Positions 45,120-56,284 are shown, numbered from the stretch's first letter. The stretch: DNA of 64,000 nt from Bordetella genomosp. 13 (GCF_002119665.1 NZ_CP021111.1:5022001-5086000); one strand, 5' to 3'. Numbers and translations: made by a program. The notes: a model not told the origin generated them from the letters alone.

Positions 45120-46199
45120 ATGAATACCCCGCGCAGTGTGGACAAAATGGTTCCCGTCACCATCCTCACCGGCTTTCTCGGAGCCGGCAAGACGACCCTG
45201 CTCAAACGCATCCTCACCGAATATCACGGCCGCCGCATCGCGGTGATCGAGAACGAGTTCGGGCCCGAAAGCATCGACAACGACCTGCTGGTGCAAGACA
45301 GCGATGAGGAGATCATCGAACTGTCCAACGGTTGCGTGTGCTGCACCGTGCGTGGCGACCTCATGCGCACGCTCTCCGATCTGCGCGCCAAGCGCGAGGC
45401 GGGCCAGCTGAGCTTCGAACGCGTCATCATCGAGACCACCGGCATGGCCAACCCCGGCCCGGTGTGCCAGACCTTCTTCATGGACGACGACATCGCCGAG
45501 TACTACCGCCTCGACGCGGTGGTCACGGTCGTCGACGCCAAGCACGGCATGGCCACGCTGGACGCCCAGCCCGAGGCGCAGAAGCAGGTCGGGTTCGCAG
45601 ATCGCATCCTGGTGTCCAAGAAAGACCTGGTCAACGAAGTCGACTACGAGGCGCTGCGCGCCCGCCTGGTGCGCATCAATCCGCGCGCGCCCATCACGCC
45701 GGTTCATTTCGGCGAGGCCGATCTCAAGTCGCTCATCGACATCAGCGGCTTCAACCTGAACTCGATCCTGGACATCGACCCCGACTTCCTGGCGGGCGAG
45801 CATCCCGACGCCGCGCACGATCATGATCACGACCATGACCACGATCACGCCTGCGGCGATGACTGCGGTCACCCGCAACACCATCATCACCAGCACAACG
45901 ACGAGATCGGCGCTTTCGTGTTCCGCTCGAACAAGCCCTTCGATCCGGCACGGCTCGAGGAATTCCTGGGCGGCGTGGTGCAGGTGTACGGACCCGACCT
46001 GATGCGGTACAAGGGCATCCTGTACATGAAGGGCATCAACCGCCGCATGCTGTTCCAGGGCGTACACATGATGATGGGCGCCGAGCCCGGCAAGCCCTGG
46101 ACCTCAGCCGAAAAGCCATCTACCAAGATGGTCTTCATCGGACGCAAACTGCCTCAGGAAATCTTCACCCGGGGCCTGGAGCAATGCCTGGTCGGGTGA
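45120..46199 (+). CDS. CobW/COG0523-family GTPase, probable zinc metallochaperone
   Basis: A 359-residue G3E GTPase of the COG0523 family. Walker A is in [16 protein letters not shown]. The metal-binding CxCC motif is in [12 protein letters not shown], and the guanine-specificity segment is ILVSKKDLV. Between the GTPase and C-terminal CobW domains is a His/Asp-rich stretch near residues 230-260 (starting [20 protein letters not shown]). Such proteins deliver zinc to client enzymes under limitation. Placement next to zur favours zinc over cobalt, though a cobalamin adenosyltransferase gene lies 3 kb away. dksA follows after 147 bases. Confidence 0.88.
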   Translation: MNTPRSVDKMVPVTILTGFLGAGKTTLLKRILTEYHGRRIAVIENEFGPESIDNDLLVQDSDEEIIELSNGCVCCTVRGDLMRTLSDLRAKREAGQLSFERVIIETTGMANPGPVCQTFFMDDDIAEYYRLDAVVTVVDAKHGMATLDAQPEAQKQVGFADRILVSKKDLVNEVDYEALRARLVRINPRAPITPVHFGEADLKSLIDISGFNLNSILDIDPDFLAGEHPDAAHDHDHDHDHDHACGDDCGHPQHHHHQHNDEIGAFVFRSNKPFDPARLEEFLGGVVQVYGPDLMRYKGILYMKGINRRMLFQGVHMMMGAEPGKPWTSAEKPSTKMVFIGRKLPQEIFTRGLEQCLVG

Positions 46200-46346
46200 A
46201 ACCGTCCAAGCGGGCGCTGCGCACGCCGCAACGCAAGTAGAAGAACGTAGTGCGAGGAAACTCTTAGCGCCGCGACTACAGGTTTAACGGCCAGCCGGAT
46301 GCGGCATCCGCCCCGAGCTCGGATCGATCAATAGTGGAGTGTTTTC

Positions 46347-46811
46347 ATGGCTACCAAGGCAGCAACCAAGAAATCAAGCAAGTCGGCGAACGAGACGGCG
46401 ATTGATCTGCCCAGCGAAGAAGAATTGCTGGCCATGACCGAGGCCGACTACATGAACGACCGCCAGCTGGCGTTCTTCAAAGAGCGGCTCAAGCAACTCG
46501 AGCAGGACATCCTGGCCAACGCCGGCGAAACCACCGAGCACCTGCGCGAGACGCAGTTCGTCCCCGACCCGGCCGACCGCGCCACCATCGAAGAAGAACA
46601 CGCGCTCGAACTGCGCACGCGCGACCGCGAGCGCAAGCTGCTGAAGAAGGTGCAGCAGGCCATCGCCCGAATCGACAGCGGCGAATACGGCTGGTGCGAA
46701 GAAACCGGCGAGCCCATCGGCATTCCGCGTCTGCTGGCCCGCCCCACGGCCACCCTGTCGCTGGAAGCCCAGGAACGCCGTGAAATGCGCCAGAAGCTGT
46801 ACGGCGACTGA
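46347..46811 (+). CDS. dksA: DksA, RNA polymerase-binding stringent-response factor, cysteine-poor
   Basis: A 154-residue protein that binds the RNA polymerase secondary channel and works with ppGpp. The N-terminal lysine/alanine tail is followed by the coiled-coil with acidic tip (FVPDPADRATIEEEHALELR). In the globular domain only one of the four zinc cysteines remains (GWCEETGEPIG, then ARPTATLSLEAQERREM), so it cannot hold the classical zinc finger. This resembles zinc-independent DksA paralogues induced on zinc starvation, and it sits just after a zinc chaperone gene. Its own terminator follows. Confidence 0.93.
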   Translation: MATKAATKKSSKSANETAIDLPSEEELLAMTEADYMNDRQLAFFKERLKQLEQDILANAGETTEHLRETQFVPDPADRATIEEEHALELRTRDRERKLLKKVQQAIARIDSGEYGWCEETGEPIGIPRLLARPTATLSLEAQERREMRQKLYGD

Positions 46812-46843
46812 TCCGACCGTACGCGCTGCCGCAGCCTTCATGC

Positions 46844-46873
46844 AGGCCATGCCGACATCGGCATGGCCTTTTT
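46844..46873 (+). terminator. Intrinsic terminator after dksA
   Basis: AGGCCATGCC (46844-46853) and GGCATGGCCT (46860-46869) form a 10-bp stem with a 6-base loop followed by TTTTT. It ends dksA transcription and separates it from hslV. Confidence 0.88.
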
Positions 46874-47006
46874 GCTTTCCGCGCGGTGGCGCGCAGCGGC
46901 GTTTCCTCGTAGCATGAATCGCGGCGCCGCCCGCCTTCACAGGCCCGGCCGGCTTGAAATCCACGCCCTCCGCCCCCACGTACTTCCCTCAAATGAAGGA
47001 AAGCGC

Positions 47007-47546
47007 ATGGAACAATTTCACGCTACCACCATCGTCTGCGTCCGCCGCGGCAATCGCGTCGCGCTGGGCGGCGACGGACAGGTCACGCTGGGCAACATCG
47101 TCATCAAGGGCACGGCGCGCAAAATCCGCCGCCTGTACCACGACAAGATCCTGGCGGGCTTCGCCGGCGCCACGGCCGACGCATTCACGCTGCAAGAGCG
47201 TTTCGAGGCCAAGCTCGAAAAGCACCAGGGCCACCTGATGCGCGCCGCCGTCGAACTAACGCGCGACTGGCGCACCGACCGCGTACTGCGCCGCCTGGAA
47301 GCCATGCTGATCGTGGCAGACGCCGAACATACGCTGGTGCTTACCGGCAACGGCGACGTGCTCGAGCCCGAGCATGGCCTGGCGGCCATCGGGTCCGGCG
47401 GCGCCTATGCGCAGTCCGCCGCCCTGGCCTTGCTGCGCAACACCGAACTGCCGCCCGAAGACATCGTCAAGCAGTCGCTCGAGATCGCGGGCGACCTGTG
47501 CATCTACACCAACCAGAACCACGTGATCGAAGTGCTGGGCGAATAA
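47007..47546 (+). CDS. hslV: HslV peptidase subunit of the HslUV protease
   Basis: Proteasome-beta-type peptidase of 179 residues, start ATG 47007. A short propeptide (MEQFHA) precedes the catalytic Thr of [20 protein letters not shown]; Asp17 and Lys33 equivalents are in place ([15 protein letters not shown]). It forms a double hexamer with HslU for ATP-dependent protein degradation. hslU follows after 60 bases. A second proteasome-type gene, Anbu, lies at 15709. Confidence 0.97.
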   Translation: MEQFHATTIVCVRRGNRVALGGDGQVTLGNIVIKGTARKIRRLYHDKILAGFAGATADAFTLQERFEAKLEKHQGHLMRAAVELTRDWRTDRVLRRLEAMLIVADAEHTLVLTGNGDVLEPEHGLAAIGSGGAYAQSAALALLRNTELPPEDIVKQSLEIAGDLCIYTNQNHVIEVLGE

Positions 47547-47606
47547 GCCCCGGCCTCCCGCGGCGCGCGGCATTCGTGCGCCCTGCCCGCCACTCTGGAA
47601 TTTCTC

Positions 47607-48941
<1,335 letters not shown>

Positions 48942-48955
48942 CGCATGGCCGCCGC

Positions 48956-48980
48956 GCACGCCGCTTTCGGGCGGCGTGCC
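48956..48980. terminator. Strong GC hairpin between convergent hslU and the CusF-like gene
   Basis: GCACGCCGC and GCGGCGTGC form a 9-bp stem with a short loop in the 48-base gap between convergent genes. There is no T-run, so it could act as a factor-assisted terminator or mRNA 3'-end stabiliser. Confidence 0.5.
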
Positions 48981-48989
48981 GGCGCCCGG

Positions 48990-49286
48990 TTATTTCGAGA
49001 TCTGGGTGACGGTGTACTTGCCGTCCTTGCGCTCGGCGGTAAAGCTCACCTTGTCGCCGGGCTTGATGTCGGCCAACAGTTTCGGATCGGCCTGATACAC
49101 GAGCGTCATTGCCGGCAGTTCCAGGGCCGAGATCGCCCCGTGCTTCAACGTGACCTTGCCCGCCGCCGCGTCCACGCGCCGCACCTCGCCGCTGGCGCTG
49201 GCCTGCTGGCCATAGGCGGCCGGCACGGCCACCGCGGCCAGGATCATCGCCGCGGTCGCGGCATGCCGTCGAAAGAAAAATCCCAC
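48990..49286 (-). CDS. CusF-like periplasmic copper-binding protein
   Basis: A 98-residue exported protein. GTG 49286 is chosen because GGGAGGTACGC lies immediately upstream and a signal peptide follows (ATAAMILAAVAVPAAYG). The mature part, GEVRRVDAAAGKVTLKHGAI, then LPAMTLVYQADP and LADIKPGDKVSFTAER, matches the CusF/PF11604 beta-barrel, with the Met and His residues used for Cu(I)/Ag(I). No Cus efflux genes are adjacent, so it may act as a stand-alone periplasmic copper chaperone. Confidence 0.85.
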   Translation of the reverse strand: MGFFFRRHAATAAMILAAVAVPAAYGQQASASGEVRRVDAAAGKVTLKHGAISALELPAMTLVYQADPKLLADIKPGDKVSFTAERKDGKYTVTQISK

Positions 49287-49444
49287 GCGTACCTCCCATG
49301 CATGTCCAAGGTCCAGCATAACGCAAGCTGGCGCCGAGGTCCGATGCGGGCGCTCGGCGTCCTGGCGCGGCGCAAGCCATGCCCGCGCAAGCCGCATCCC
49401 GCGCCGGTGCTAGGATAGCCCCACCCCACGAAGAGGCTCTTTCC

Positions 49445-50005
49445 ATGGCAAATCGACTGTCCGTGATCGCCACCCGCACCGGCGACGACGGCACCACCGG
49501 ACTGGGCGACGGCTCGCGCACCGACAAAGACGCGCCGCGCATCGTCGCCCTGGGCGACGTGGACGAGTTGAACAGCGTGCTGGGCCTGCTGTGCGCCGAG
49601 CCGCTGCCCGGCGAGGTGGCGGCCGACCTGCTGGCGATCCAGCACGACCTGTTCGACCTCGGCGCCGAACTCAGCATCCCGGGCTACGCGACACTCGCCG
49701 ATGCGCAGGTGGCACGTCTGGATGCGCGGCTTGCCCACTACAACGCCACGCTCGCTCCGCTGCGCGAGTTCATACTGCCCGGCGGCAGCCGCGCGGCGGC
49801 GCTGGCGCACGTGGCGCGCACCGCTGCTCGCCGCGCCGAGCGCTCGCTGGTCGCCCTGGCGCGCCGCGAATCCGTGCAGGTCACCGCCCGGCAATACCTG
49901 AACCGCCTGTCCGACCTGCTGTTCGTGCTGGCGCGCTACCTGAACCGCGCCGACGGCCGTACGGACATTCACTGGAGCAGCCCGCACGCGCGCCGGACCG
50001 ACTGA
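49445..50005 (+). CDS. Cob(I)alamin adenosyltransferase, PduO type
   Basis: A 186-residue ATP:corrinoid adenosyltransferase that makes adenosylcobalamin. The N-terminal ATP site TRTGDDGTTGLGDGSR, VDELNSVLGLL and the C-terminal RRAERSLVALARRE and YLNRLSDLLFVLARY motifs are diagnostic of the PduO/MMAB class rather than the CobA class. Start at ATG 49445. rfbB follows after 54 bases but shares no obvious pathway. No cobalamin riboswitch is visible upstream. Confidence 0.93.
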   Translation: MANRLSVIATRTGDDGTTGLGDGSRTDKDAPRIVALGDVDELNSVLGLLCAEPLPGEVAADLLAIQHDLFDLGAELSIPGYATLADAQVARLDARLAHYNATLAPLREFILPGGSRAAALAHVARTAARRAERSLVALARRESVQVTARQYLNRLSDLLFVLARYLNRADGRTDIHWSSPHARRTD

Positions 50006-50059
50006 ACCGGGCGCCGCACTTACAATGGCCGCCATCGCCACGTTTCTCTTCCGCATGCC

Positions 50060-51118
50060 ATGACTGTGCTCGTTACCGGCGGCGCCGGCTTCATCGGCGC
50101 CAATTTCGTGCAAGACTGGCTCGCCGCCTGCGACGAGCCGGTGGTCAACCTCGACAAGCTCACCTACGCGGGTAACCTGGACAACCTCGCTGCCCTTCGG
50201 GACGATCCGCGCCATCGCTTCGTCCACGGCGACATTTGCGACGCCGCGCTGCTGCGGCGGCTGCTGGCCGAACATCGGCCCCGCGCGGTGGTGCACTTCG
50301 CGGCCGAGTCGCACGTGGACCGCTCGATCCAAGGCCCCGGCGAGTTCATCCAGACCAATGTGATGGGCACTTTCCAGCTGCTGGAAGCGGTGCGGAGCTA
50401 CTGGCACGAGCTGCGGGGCGACGAACGCTCCGCGTTTCGCCACGTGCACATCTCCACCGACGAGGTCTACGGATCGCTGGCGCCGCACGAGCCCGCCTTC
50501 ACCGAGACGCATCCGTACCAGCCCAACAGCCCCTATTCGGCCAGCAAGGCGGCCAGCGACCACCTGGCGCGGGCCTATCACCACACCTACGGCCTGCCGG
50601 TGCTGACCACCAACTGCTCGAACAATTACGGCCCGTACCAGTTCCCCGAGAAACTCATCCCACTGGTCATCCACAATGCGCTCGCCGGCAAGCCGCTGCC
50701 TGTCTACGGGGACGGCATGCAGGTGCGCGACTGGCTGTACGTGGGCGACCATTGCAGCGGCGTGCGCCGGGTGCTCGAGGCCGGCCTGCCCGGCCAGACC
50801 TACAACATCGGCGGCAACAACGAGCAGGCCAATCTGGACGTGGTGCGCACGCTGTGCAAGCTGCTGGACGAATTGCGCCCCGACCCACAAGGACCGTACG
50901 AGCGCCTCATCACCTTCGTGCGCGATCGGCCAGGCCACGACAGGCGCTACGCCATCGACATGCGCAAGCTGGCGCGCGAACTGGGCTGGACGCCCGAGCA
51001 CGACTTCGCAAGCGGCGTCCGCCTGACGGTGCAGTGGTACCTCGACCACCCGGAATGGGTCCAGCGCGCCACCAGCGGCGACTACCGCCACTGGGTCGCC
51101 GCGCAATATGCGCCATGA
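50060..51118 (+). CDS. rfbB: dTDP-glucose 4,6-dehydratase
   Basis: Second enzyme of dTDP-L-rhamnose synthesis, 352 residues. The NAD site [28 protein letters not shown], the [11 protein letters not shown] catalytic segment and the [10 protein letters not shown] (YxxxK) motif are canonical for RfbB/RmlB. It overlaps rfbD by 4 bases (ATGA). rfbA (glucose-1-phosphate thymidylyltransferase) is not within the window. Confidence 0.95.
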   Translation: MTVLVTGGAGFIGANFVQDWLAACDEPVVNLDKLTYAGNLDNLAALRDDPRHRFVHGDICDAALLRRLLAEHRPRAVVHFAAESHVDRSIQGPGEFIQTNVMGTFQLLEAVRSYWHELRGDERSAFRHVHISTDEVYGSLAPHEPAFTETHPYQPNSPYSASKAASDHLARAYHHTYGLPVLTTNCSNNYGPYQFPEKLIPLVIHNALAGKPLPVYGDGMQVRDWLYVGDHCSGVRRVLEAGLPGQTYNIGGNNEQANLDVVRTLCKLLDELRPDPQGPYERLITFVRDRPGHDRRYAIDMRKLARELGWTPEHDFASGVRLTVQWYLDHPEWVQRATSGDYRHWVAAQYAP

Positions 51119-51996
51119 AGATACTGCTGCTCGGCGCGACGGGACAGTTGGGCAGGAGCCTGGCGCCGGTGCTCGGCAGCCACGGTGAACTGACGGCGCT
51201 CGACCGCGGCAAGGCGGACCTGTCCGACCTCGAGGGGCTGCGGCGCGTCGTGCTGGCGCACGCCCCGGACGTCATCGTCAACGCCGCGGCCCATACCGCG
51301 GTCGACCAGGCCGAACGCGAGCCGGCCGCGGCCATGCGCATCAACGCCGAGGCCGTGGCGGTGCTGGCGCAGCTGGCCCGCGAGCGCGGCGCGCTGCTGG
51401 TGCACTATTCCACCGACTATGTCTTCGACGGCGCCAAGACAGGCGCCTATATCGAGAGCGATGCGGCGCACCCGCTGAACGTCTACGGGCGGTCCAAGCT
51501 GGCGGGCGAGCAAGCGGTGCTGGACAGCGGCTGCCAAGGCGTGGTGCTGCGCACGAGCTGGGTGTACGCCGCCCACGGCGCCAACTTCGTCAGGTCGGTA
51601 CTGGCGTTGGCCGCCTCGCACGACACGCTGCGGATGGTGGCCGACCAGGTCGGCGCGCCCACCGCCACGTCGCGTATCGCAAGCGTCAGCGCCCAGGTCA
51701 TCGCGGCCAGCCTGGCGGGGCGACTGCCATCGGGCCTGTACCATCTGGCCGCCACGGGCGCGGTCGACCGGCACACGCTGGCGTGCCATATCGTCGAACG
51801 CGCATTACGCAACGGCCTGCCCTTGCGGTTGCGGCCCGAGCATATCCAGCCCATCGACACGCCGGAAGATCCGGCGCGCGCCCGCCGGCCGCTCAACAGC
51901 CGCCTGGACAGCAGTGCGCTGGCACGCGCGCTGGACATCGAGCTGCCGGACTGGCGCGTCGACCTGGACGCCACCGTCGACGCGTTGACGCGTTGA
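51115..51996 (+). CDS. rfbD: dTDP-4-dehydrorhamnose reductase
   Basis: Last enzyme of dTDP-L-rhamnose synthesis, 293 residues from ATG 51115. N-terminal [44 protein letters not shown] and YGRSKLAGE (YxxxK) are typical of RfbD/RmlD. The frame is open upstream through rfbB, but the ATGA overlap sets the start. It runs convergently into an aldo/keto reductase gene with almost no gap. Confidence 0.94.
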   Translation: MKILLLGATGQLGRSLAPVLGSHGELTALDRGKADLSDLEGLRRVVLAHAPDVIVNAAAHTAVDQAEREPAAAMRINAEAVAVLAQLARERGALLVHYSTDYVFDGAKTGAYIESDAAHPLNVYGRSKLAGEQAVLDSGCQGVVLRTSWVYAAHGANFVRSVLALAASHDTLRMVADQVGAPTATSRIASVSAQVIAASLAGRLPSGLYHLAATGAVDRHTLACHIVERALRNGLPLRLRPEHIQPIDTPEDPARARRPLNSRLDSSALARALDIELPDWRVDLDATVDALTR

Positions 51997-52000
51997 CGCG

Positions 52001-53014
52001 TTATTCGGCCACGGCCACCGGACGGCCGAAGAACGGATAGCTGGGGTCGTTGTAGCCATGCGAAGACGCATGCCCCGGCGTCACCCAGCCGTTGACCATG
52101 GCTTCTTCCTGCGGCGTGATCTCCAGGTCGATGGCGGCGTAGTAGTCCTCCATCTGCGCCAGCGTGCGCGGCCCGGCAATGACAGAGGTGATCACCGGAT
52201 TGGCCAGCACCCATGCCGTGGCGAAGTGCCCCGCCAGCACGCCGCGGCCCTTGCAGTATTCGGTAAGCCGCTGCGCGATCTGCAGCGACTCTTCTCGAAA
52301 CTCGGTGTCGAGAATGCGCTTGTCGCCGCGGCCCGCGCGGGTCTCGGGCGCGGGCGCCTGGCCGGGCGCGTACTTGCCCGTCAGCACGCCGCGCGCGATG
52401 GGGCTGTATGGCACCACCCCCAGGCCGTAGTGCGCGCAGGCTGGCAGGATCTCGACCTCGGGATTGCGATTCAGCATGTTGTAGTAGGGCTGGCAGACCA
52501 CCGGCTTGGGCACGCCCAGCTGCTCGCACAGGCGGATCATCTCGGCGATGCGCCATCCGCGGAAGTTGGACACGCCGAAGCTGCGCAGCTTGCCCGCGCG
52601 AATCAGGTCGCCCAGCGCCCACACGGCTTCTTCCAGGTTTTCTTCATGGAAGTCGCGATGCAGATACAGGATGTCGAGGTAGTCGGTATCCAGACGCCTG
52701 AGGCTGTCTTCGACGCCCTGCATCATCCACTTGCGCGAATAGTGCGAGTGGTTCGGCGCCTTGGCCACCACATTGCCGATCTTGCTGGCCAGCACCCAGT
52801 CATGCCGCTGGCCGGCCAGCAGCTTGCCCACCACCTCTTCCGAGCGGCCGCCGTTGTAGACGTCGGCGGTGTCGATGAAGTTGAGCCCATGCTCGCGGGC
52901 CGAGGCCACGATGGCTTCGGCCTGGTCGAACGGCGTCTGTTCCCCGAACATCATCGTGCCCAGGCAAAGCTCGGAGACCTTCAGGTTGCTGCTGCCGAGT
53001 CGGCGGTATTTCAT
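52001..53014 (-). CDS. Aldo/keto reductase
   Basis: A 337-residue NADPH-dependent oxidoreductase. MKYRRLGSSNLKVSELCLGT, the Asp-Tyr pair in FIDTADVYNGGRSEE, Lys in WVLASKIGNV and His in LYLHRDFHEE form the AKR catalytic tetrad. It resembles the YajO/AKR12-14-like group. It is placed on the opposite strand between rfbD and rfbC, interrupting the rhamnose genes; no functional link is evident. Start ATG 53014. Confidence 0.92.
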   Translation of the reverse strand: MKYRRLGSSNLKVSELCLGTMMFGEQTPFDQAEAIVASAREHGLNFIDTADVYNGGRSEEVVGKLLAGQRHDWVLASKIGNVVAKAPNHSHYSRKWMMQGVEDSLRRLDTDYLDILYLHRDFHEENLEEAVWALGDLIRAGKLRSFGVSNFRGWRIAEMIRLCEQLGVPKPVVCQPYYNMLNRNPEVEILPACAHYGLGVVPYSPIARGVLTGKYAPGQAPAPETRAGRGDKRILDTEFREESLQIAQRLTEYCKGRGVLAGHFATAWVLANPVITSVIAGPRTLAQMEDYYAAIDLEITPQEEAMVNGWVTPGHASSHGYNDPSYPFFGRPVAVAE

Positions 53015-53177
53015 GGCGTACCTTCCTTGTGCGTGGCCGGACCGGCTTGCGCACCACGGCGCATGGACCGGCGAATGAAAAAGCGCTGGCATGCAGCATA
53101 CGCCTGTTCGGCCGAGGCTTGTCCACAACGGCTGCGTTACAGTGAACGCTCCGCCGCCCACGAGTCCGTCCGTCACC

Positions 53178-53726
53178 ATGAAGATCACCCCCATGGCCAT
53201 TCCCGACGTCCTGATGCTCGAGCCCCTCGTACACGAAGATGAGCGCGGCTATTTCTACGAGAGCTTCCATCTGGCGCGCCTGGAAAAGGCGGTCGGCCGC
53301 GCGCTGAATTTCGTGCAGGACAACCAGTCCCTGTCTCGGCGCAATGTGCTGCGCGGCCTGCATTACCAGGTCGAGCAGCCGCAGGGCAAGCTGGTCCGGG
53401 CGCTGGCGGGGGACATCTTCGACGTGGCGGTGGACCTGCGCCGCCAATCGCCCACCTTCGGCCAGTGGACCGGCTGCGTGCTGTCGGCGCGGAACCGACG
53501 GCAGCTATGGATACCGGAGGGCTTCGCCCACGGCATGCTGTCGCTGTCGGATGAGGCCGAAGTCCTGTACAAGGTCACGGCTTACTATGAGCCGCGGCAC
53601 GATCGGTCGCTGCTGTGGAACGACCCGGCGATAGGCATCGAGTGGCCCCTGGATGGCCCGCCGCGGTTGTCGGCCAAAGACCGCGCGGCGCCGCCGCTGG
53701 CCCAGGCGGAGACCTATCCGGCCTGA
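53178..53726 (+). CDS. rfbC: dTDP-4-dehydrorhamnose 3,5-epimerase
   Basis: A cupin-fold epimerase of 182 residues from ATG 53178. MLEPLVHEDERGYFYESFH, NVLRGLHYQ (active-site His), and WIPEGFAHGMLSLSDEAEVL are the RmlC signatures. It belongs with rfbB and rfbD but is separated from them by the minus-strand aldo/keto reductase, so it needs its own promoter in the 163-base spacer. Confidence 0.95.
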   Translation: MKITPMAIPDVLMLEPLVHEDERGYFYESFHLARLEKAVGRALNFVQDNQSLSRRNVLRGLHYQVEQPQGKLVRALAGDIFDVAVDLRRQSPTFGQWTGCVLSARNRRQLWIPEGFAHGMLSLSDEAEVLYKVTAYYEPRHDRSLLWNDPAIGIEWPLDGPPRLSAKDRAAPPLAQAETYPA

Positions 53727-53767
53727 CAGGCGCCCGGCGCCGACGGGCACCTGAGCGCCGCAGCGCT

Positions 53768-54769
53768 TCAGTTCACGCCGGCCGCGTGCGCCTGCTGGTC
53801 GGCGTGATACGACGAACGCACCATGGCGCCTACCGCGGCGTGCGTGAAGCCCATGGCATAGGCTTCGCGCTCGAACATCGCGAAGGTATCCGGATGCACG
53901 TAGCGCAGCACCGGCAGGTGGTGCTCGGAGGGCTGCAGGTACTGGCCGATGGTGAGCATGTCGACGTTGTGGGCGCGCATGTCGCGCATGACCTGCAGGA
54001 TCTCCTCGTCGGTTTCGCCCAGACCCAGCATCAGGCCGGATTTGGTGGGCACCTCGGGATGCAGCTGCTTGAACTCGGCCAGCAGCTTCAGCGAATGCGC
54101 ATAGTCCGACCCCGGACGGGCCTGCTTGTACAGGCGCGGCACGGTCTCCAGGTTGTGGTTCATCACGTCGGGCGGCCCGCTGTTCAGGATCGCCAGGGCG
54201 CGGTCGAGGCGGCCGCGGAAATCCGGCACCAGCACTTCGATGCGGGTGCTGGGCGACTGCTCGCGCACCTGCGTGATGCAGTCGACGAAATGGGCGGCGC
54301 CGCCGTCGCGCAGGTCGTCGCGGTCGACCGAGGTGATGACCACGTACGACAGCTTCAGCGCGGCAATGGTGCGCGCCAGGTTGGCCGGCTCGTTCGGATC
54401 CAGCGGATCGGGACGGCCATGGCCCACGTCACAGAACGGACAGCGCCGGGTGCACTTGTCGCCCATGATCATGAACGTGGCGGTGCCCTTGCCGAAGCAC
54501 TCGCCGATGTTGGGACACGAGGCTTCCTCGCACACCGTGTGCAGATTGTGCTCGCGCAGGATGCGCTTGATGTCGTAGAAACGCGAACCGGGCGAAGCCG
54601 CGCGCACGCGGATCCATTCGGGCTTCTTCAGGCGCTCGGCCGGCACCACCTTGATGGGGATGCGAGCCGTCTTGGCCTGGGACTTCTGCTTCTGCGTCGC
54701 GTCGTAAGGAGCCGACGCGGCGGCCTGAGGTTCTGCGGAGGGGAGCGTGGACTCGCCTGTCGTGGACAT
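53768..54769 (-). CDS. lipA: Lipoyl synthase
   Basis: Radical-SAM enzyme that inserts two sulfurs into octanoyl-protein to form lipoate; 333 residues. The auxiliary cluster motif is [13 protein letters not shown], and the radical-SAM cysteines are in [26 protein letters not shown] at the C-terminus contains the conserved RSSY serine ligand. Separated from lipB by an unusually long 579-base gap. Confidence 0.97.
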   Translation of the reverse strand: MSTTGESTLPSAEPQAAASAPYDATQKQKSQAKTARIPIKVVPAERLKKPEWIRVRAASPGSRFYDIKRILREHNLHTVCEEASCPNIGECFGKGTATFMIMGDKCTRRCPFCDVGHGRPDPLDPNEPANLARTIAALKLSYVVITSVDRDDLRDGGAAHFVDCITQVREQSPSTRIEVLVPDFRGRLDRALAILNSGPPDVMNHNLETVPRLYKQARPGSDYAHSLKLLAEFKQLHPEVPTKSGLMLGLGETDEEILQVMRDMRAHNVDMLTIGQYLQPSEHHLPVLRYVHPDTFAMFEREAYAMGFTHAAVGAMVRSSYHADQQAHAAGVN

Positions 54770-55348
54770 GAGGGCACCTTCTTGGCGCGCCCATGGGGCC
54801 GCCAGATCGATAAACAGCTAGTGTAGAGGTTTTTTTACGGGGCTACGGCCCCGGGCCCCGGGTTTGGTCTGTCTGGGTTCTTTACTGATGGCGGTGCTTG
54901 ATGTGCGAGGGGGTATGCCGTCGGGGATTCTGGTTCTTGAGGCGCCGCAGCCGGACCTGCGAAGTCCCGTCCTCGCGCTGAAGCGCTGCGGGCGCGACTT
55001 CTCCGGCCCGGACGCGGCTCGCAAGATCGATGAATGACGATTGCATTTTCACCTGTCCATCATTTCCACCTGTCATTCATGACGCGGACGAGCACGCGTC
55101 GCACCAGGCAGCGTCTTGGGCTGCGTTGTGCCGTGGCGCCAGGAGTGAATGGAGAGGAATAAAGAGAAGCGGAAGAATGATGATTGATGGTTGGAGAAAC
55201 CGTCGTATGGCGTTGTCGTGAGCCTGGATCATGGCGGAGGACTCGCGCCCGCAGCGCGGCAGCGCGAGGACGAGAGTCCGCAGTCATGAGCCAGGCGTCT
55301 CAAGAACCCAGACATCGCCGTCGCTCACAGGCGCATGACACTCAGCTT
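54770..55348. other. 579-base gap between lipB and lipA, with repeats
   Basis: Normally lipB and lipA are close together. Here the gap holds an inverted repeat, ATGAATGAC (55030-55038) and GTCATTCAT (55072-55080), and within it two copies of CACCTGTC 17 bases apart (55050 and 55067). A 64-codon minus-strand frame (55076-54882) has no recognisable family and unconvincing codon use, so I do not call it a gene. The part from about 55085 to 55200 is AT-richer than the surroundings. Confidence 0.55.
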
Positions 55349-55999
55349 CTAGCCGCACAAACCTTCGCTGGATATCTCCGGCACCACCCGGGCGGCCAGG
55401 CGGTGGCCCACTTCGGACAGGTCGGCGCGCACGCCGCAGGTGGCCATGTCCACGGTGCGCAGGCCCTCGTAGCCGCAGGGATTGATGCCCAGGAAGGGAG
55501 AGAGGTCCATGTCCACGTTGATGGACATGCCGTGGTACGCGCGTCCGTTGCGCACCTTGATGCCCAGCGCGGCGATCTTGGCCAGTTCCGGGCCGCCGTG
55601 GGGGTCGGGAACGAACACGCCCGGCGCGCCGGGCTTGCGACAGGCGCCGCGTATGCCGAACTCTCGCAGGGTGCCGATCACGGCCTCTTCGAGCAGGGCC
55701 ACGTATTCGCGCACGTACAGGCGCGCGCGGCGCAGGTCCAGCAGCACGTACGCCACCACCTGGCCCGGTCCGTGATAGGTGGCCTGGCCGCCGCGATCGC
55801 AGCGCACGACGGGTATGCCCTTGGCGTCCAGCAGGTGGCGGTCCAGGCCTGCCTGGCCCAGGGTGTAGACCGGAGCGTGCTCGCACAGCCAGATCTCGTC
55901 GGCATCGTCGGGCGTGCGCTCGTCGGTGTAGTCGCGCATGGCCTGCCATACCGGCAGATAGTCGGCCGGACGCTCCAGCCATTTGGTGACAACTTGCAC
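55349..55999 (-). CDS. lipB: Octanoyl-[acyl-carrier-protein]:protein octanoyltransferase
   Basis: Transfers octanoate from acyl carrier protein to lipoate-dependent enzymes; 216 residues. [20 protein letters not shown] is the family signature. The catalytic pair is present: Lys141 in [10 protein letters not shown] and Cys175 in [10 protein letters not shown]. It is 12 bases downstream of the ybeD-like gene, in the conserved dacA-ybeD-lipB order. Confidence 0.95.
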   Translation of the reverse strand: MQVVTKWLERPADYLPVWQAMRDYTDERTPDDADEIWLCEHAPVYTLGQAGLDRHLLDAKGIPVVRCDRGGQATYHGPGQVVAYVLLDLRRARLYVREYVALLEEAVIGTLREFGIRGACRKPGAPGVFVPDPHGGPELAKIAALGIKVRNGRAYHGMSINVDMDLSPFLGINPCGYEGLRTVDMATCGVRADLSEVGHRLAARVVPEISSEGLCG

Positions 56000-56011
56000 G
56001 GCGAGCTCCGC

Positions 56012-56284
56012 CTACAGGACGATGGACACCATGGGATGGCCGTGCAGGGCGCGGTACAGCGCGTCGAGTTGTTCGCGGGAGGTGGCGCGCACGGTGAAGG
56101 TCAGGCCCAGATAGTTGCCGCCCTTGCTGGGCCGCATCTCGACCGTGGCGGGGTCGAAGCCGGGGTCGAACTGCAGCACGACCTCGGTCAGGATCTGCGC
56201 GAATTCCGGGTGGTGCTTGCCCATCACTTTGATGGGAAAGTCGGACGGATATTCGATCAGGGATTCTTCGGGAGGGATATTCAT
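56012..56284 (-). CDS. ybeD: DUF493 (YbeD-like) protein
   Basis: A 90-residue ACT-like protein. ESLIEYPSDFPIKVMGKHHP and SKGGNYLGLTFTVRATSREQ are typical of the YbeD family. The start at ATG 56284 is preferred to the longer open frame. Proposed regulatory role in lipoate or related metabolism, but no firm function is known. Lies between dacA and lipB as in E. coli. Confidence 0.9.
   Translation of the reverse strand: MNIPPEESLIEYPSDFPIKVMGKHHPEFAQILTEVVLQFDPGFDPATVEMRPSKGGNYLGLTFTVRATSREQLDALYRALHGHPMVSIVL

Noticed and set aside
54882..55076. 64-codon minus-strand frame in the lipB-lipA gap
   Set aside because: No recognisable family, no ribosome-binding site I trust, and the tail is basic and repetitive; kept only as a note in the gap description.
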